From Salipiger bermudensis (lineage in GTDB: Bacteria; Pseudomonadota; Alphaproteobacteria; Rhodobacterales; Rhodobacteraceae), in NCBI RefSeq assembly GCF_019801965.1, contig NZ_JAHVIA010000003.1, positions 186,001 to 250,000 on the forward strand: 64,000 nucleotides of DNA. The letters run 5' to 3'. Below the pieces are notes generated by a model. That model was not told the DNA's origin and did not search any database. It saw only the letters and a program-made list of their open reading frames with translations. Both the position numbers and the translations under genes were made by a program. Positions 63,918 to 64,000 of this stretch are shown here, piece after piece (the first letter of the stretch is position 1; every line of letters begins with the position of its first letter).

Positions 63918-64000
63918 AGCCTGTTCTTCAGAAAAGATCGGCACCACGATGTTCAGGGTAAGAACATCTTGGAAACCGACGGTCGGCGAACAGCCGAGGA

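Overview
The window is a stretch of a high-GC alphaproteobacterial chromosome, most likely a marine Rhodobacterales (Roseobacter-group) member. Four things point there: the Rhodobacterales gene orders (argH with a tiny lipoprotein, then lysA, then a TIGR02302/DUF4175 protein; a fliL/motE block divergent from fliF-fliH-fliN-fliP), an Irr-type iron box in front of mbfA, a tandem glycine riboswitch in front of gcvT, and a family of small intergenic repeats resembling those of this group. No rRNA, tRNA, integrase, transposase, phage gene or CRISPR array was seen. Nearly all genes are chromosomal core or common accessory genes.

Layout. 1-8.7 kb: the 5' part of an OmpA-like lipoprotein gene, an Ada-type DNA repair/regulator gene, an uncharacterised gene, nth with an adenosine-kinase-like gene, a subtilase and polA. 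8.7-13.4 kb: mbfA iron exporter with its iron box, a TetR regulator with a GyrI-like partner, a NYN-domain protein, an acetyltransferase and a voltage-sensor ion channel with a C-terminal zinc ribbon. 13.4-24.5 kb: TIGR02302, lysA, a DUF2834 protein, a lipoprotein and argH on one strand, tlpA divergent from them, then a VOC protein and the overlapping hisC-tyrA-extensin chain. 24.5-29.2 kb: NAD salvage (pncB, pncA), an alanine/sodium symporter and trhO. 29.4-34.3 kb: a split flagellar block. 34.3-40.8 kb: trxC, an L,D-transpeptidase, the classic arylesterase/ABC-ATPase/FtsX-permease trio and an inositol-monophosphatase-like enzyme. 41-46.3 kb: gcvT-gcvH-gcvP under the glycine riboswitch, then nsrR. 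46.3-55 kb: a GGCT-like protein, a DUF2254 protein, gltX, a pfkB kinase, a DUF6976-like gene with a tiny upstream gene, a Tat-exported metallo-beta-lactamase, an MHYT protein, a 2OG-Fe oxygenase and a zincin. 55-56 kb: an AT-richer island with one orphan PD-(D/E)XK-like protein. 56-64 kb: a glycosyltransferase, nadE, a MORN-repeat protein, a ClpP-fold-like secreted protein, a BrkB/YihY membrane protein followed by a candidate C-rich small RNA, an AI-2E-family transporter and exoD.

How they work together. Amino-acid supply (Lys, Arg, His, Tyr, Gly cleavage), NAD synthesis, iron efflux and envelope functions dominate. The least explained signals are: the seven-copy intergenic repeat family, in which one adjacent pair shows a compensatory base-pair change; the 3' region of the BrkB gene, which folds into C-rich-loop hairpins ending in a strong terminator; the orphan nuclease-like island near 55.1-55.9 kb; and the DUF6976/small-ORF pair beside the exported metallohydrolase. 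Start codons were moved inward from the longest open frame wherever a Shine-Dalgarno sequence, an overlap or family homology favoured it.
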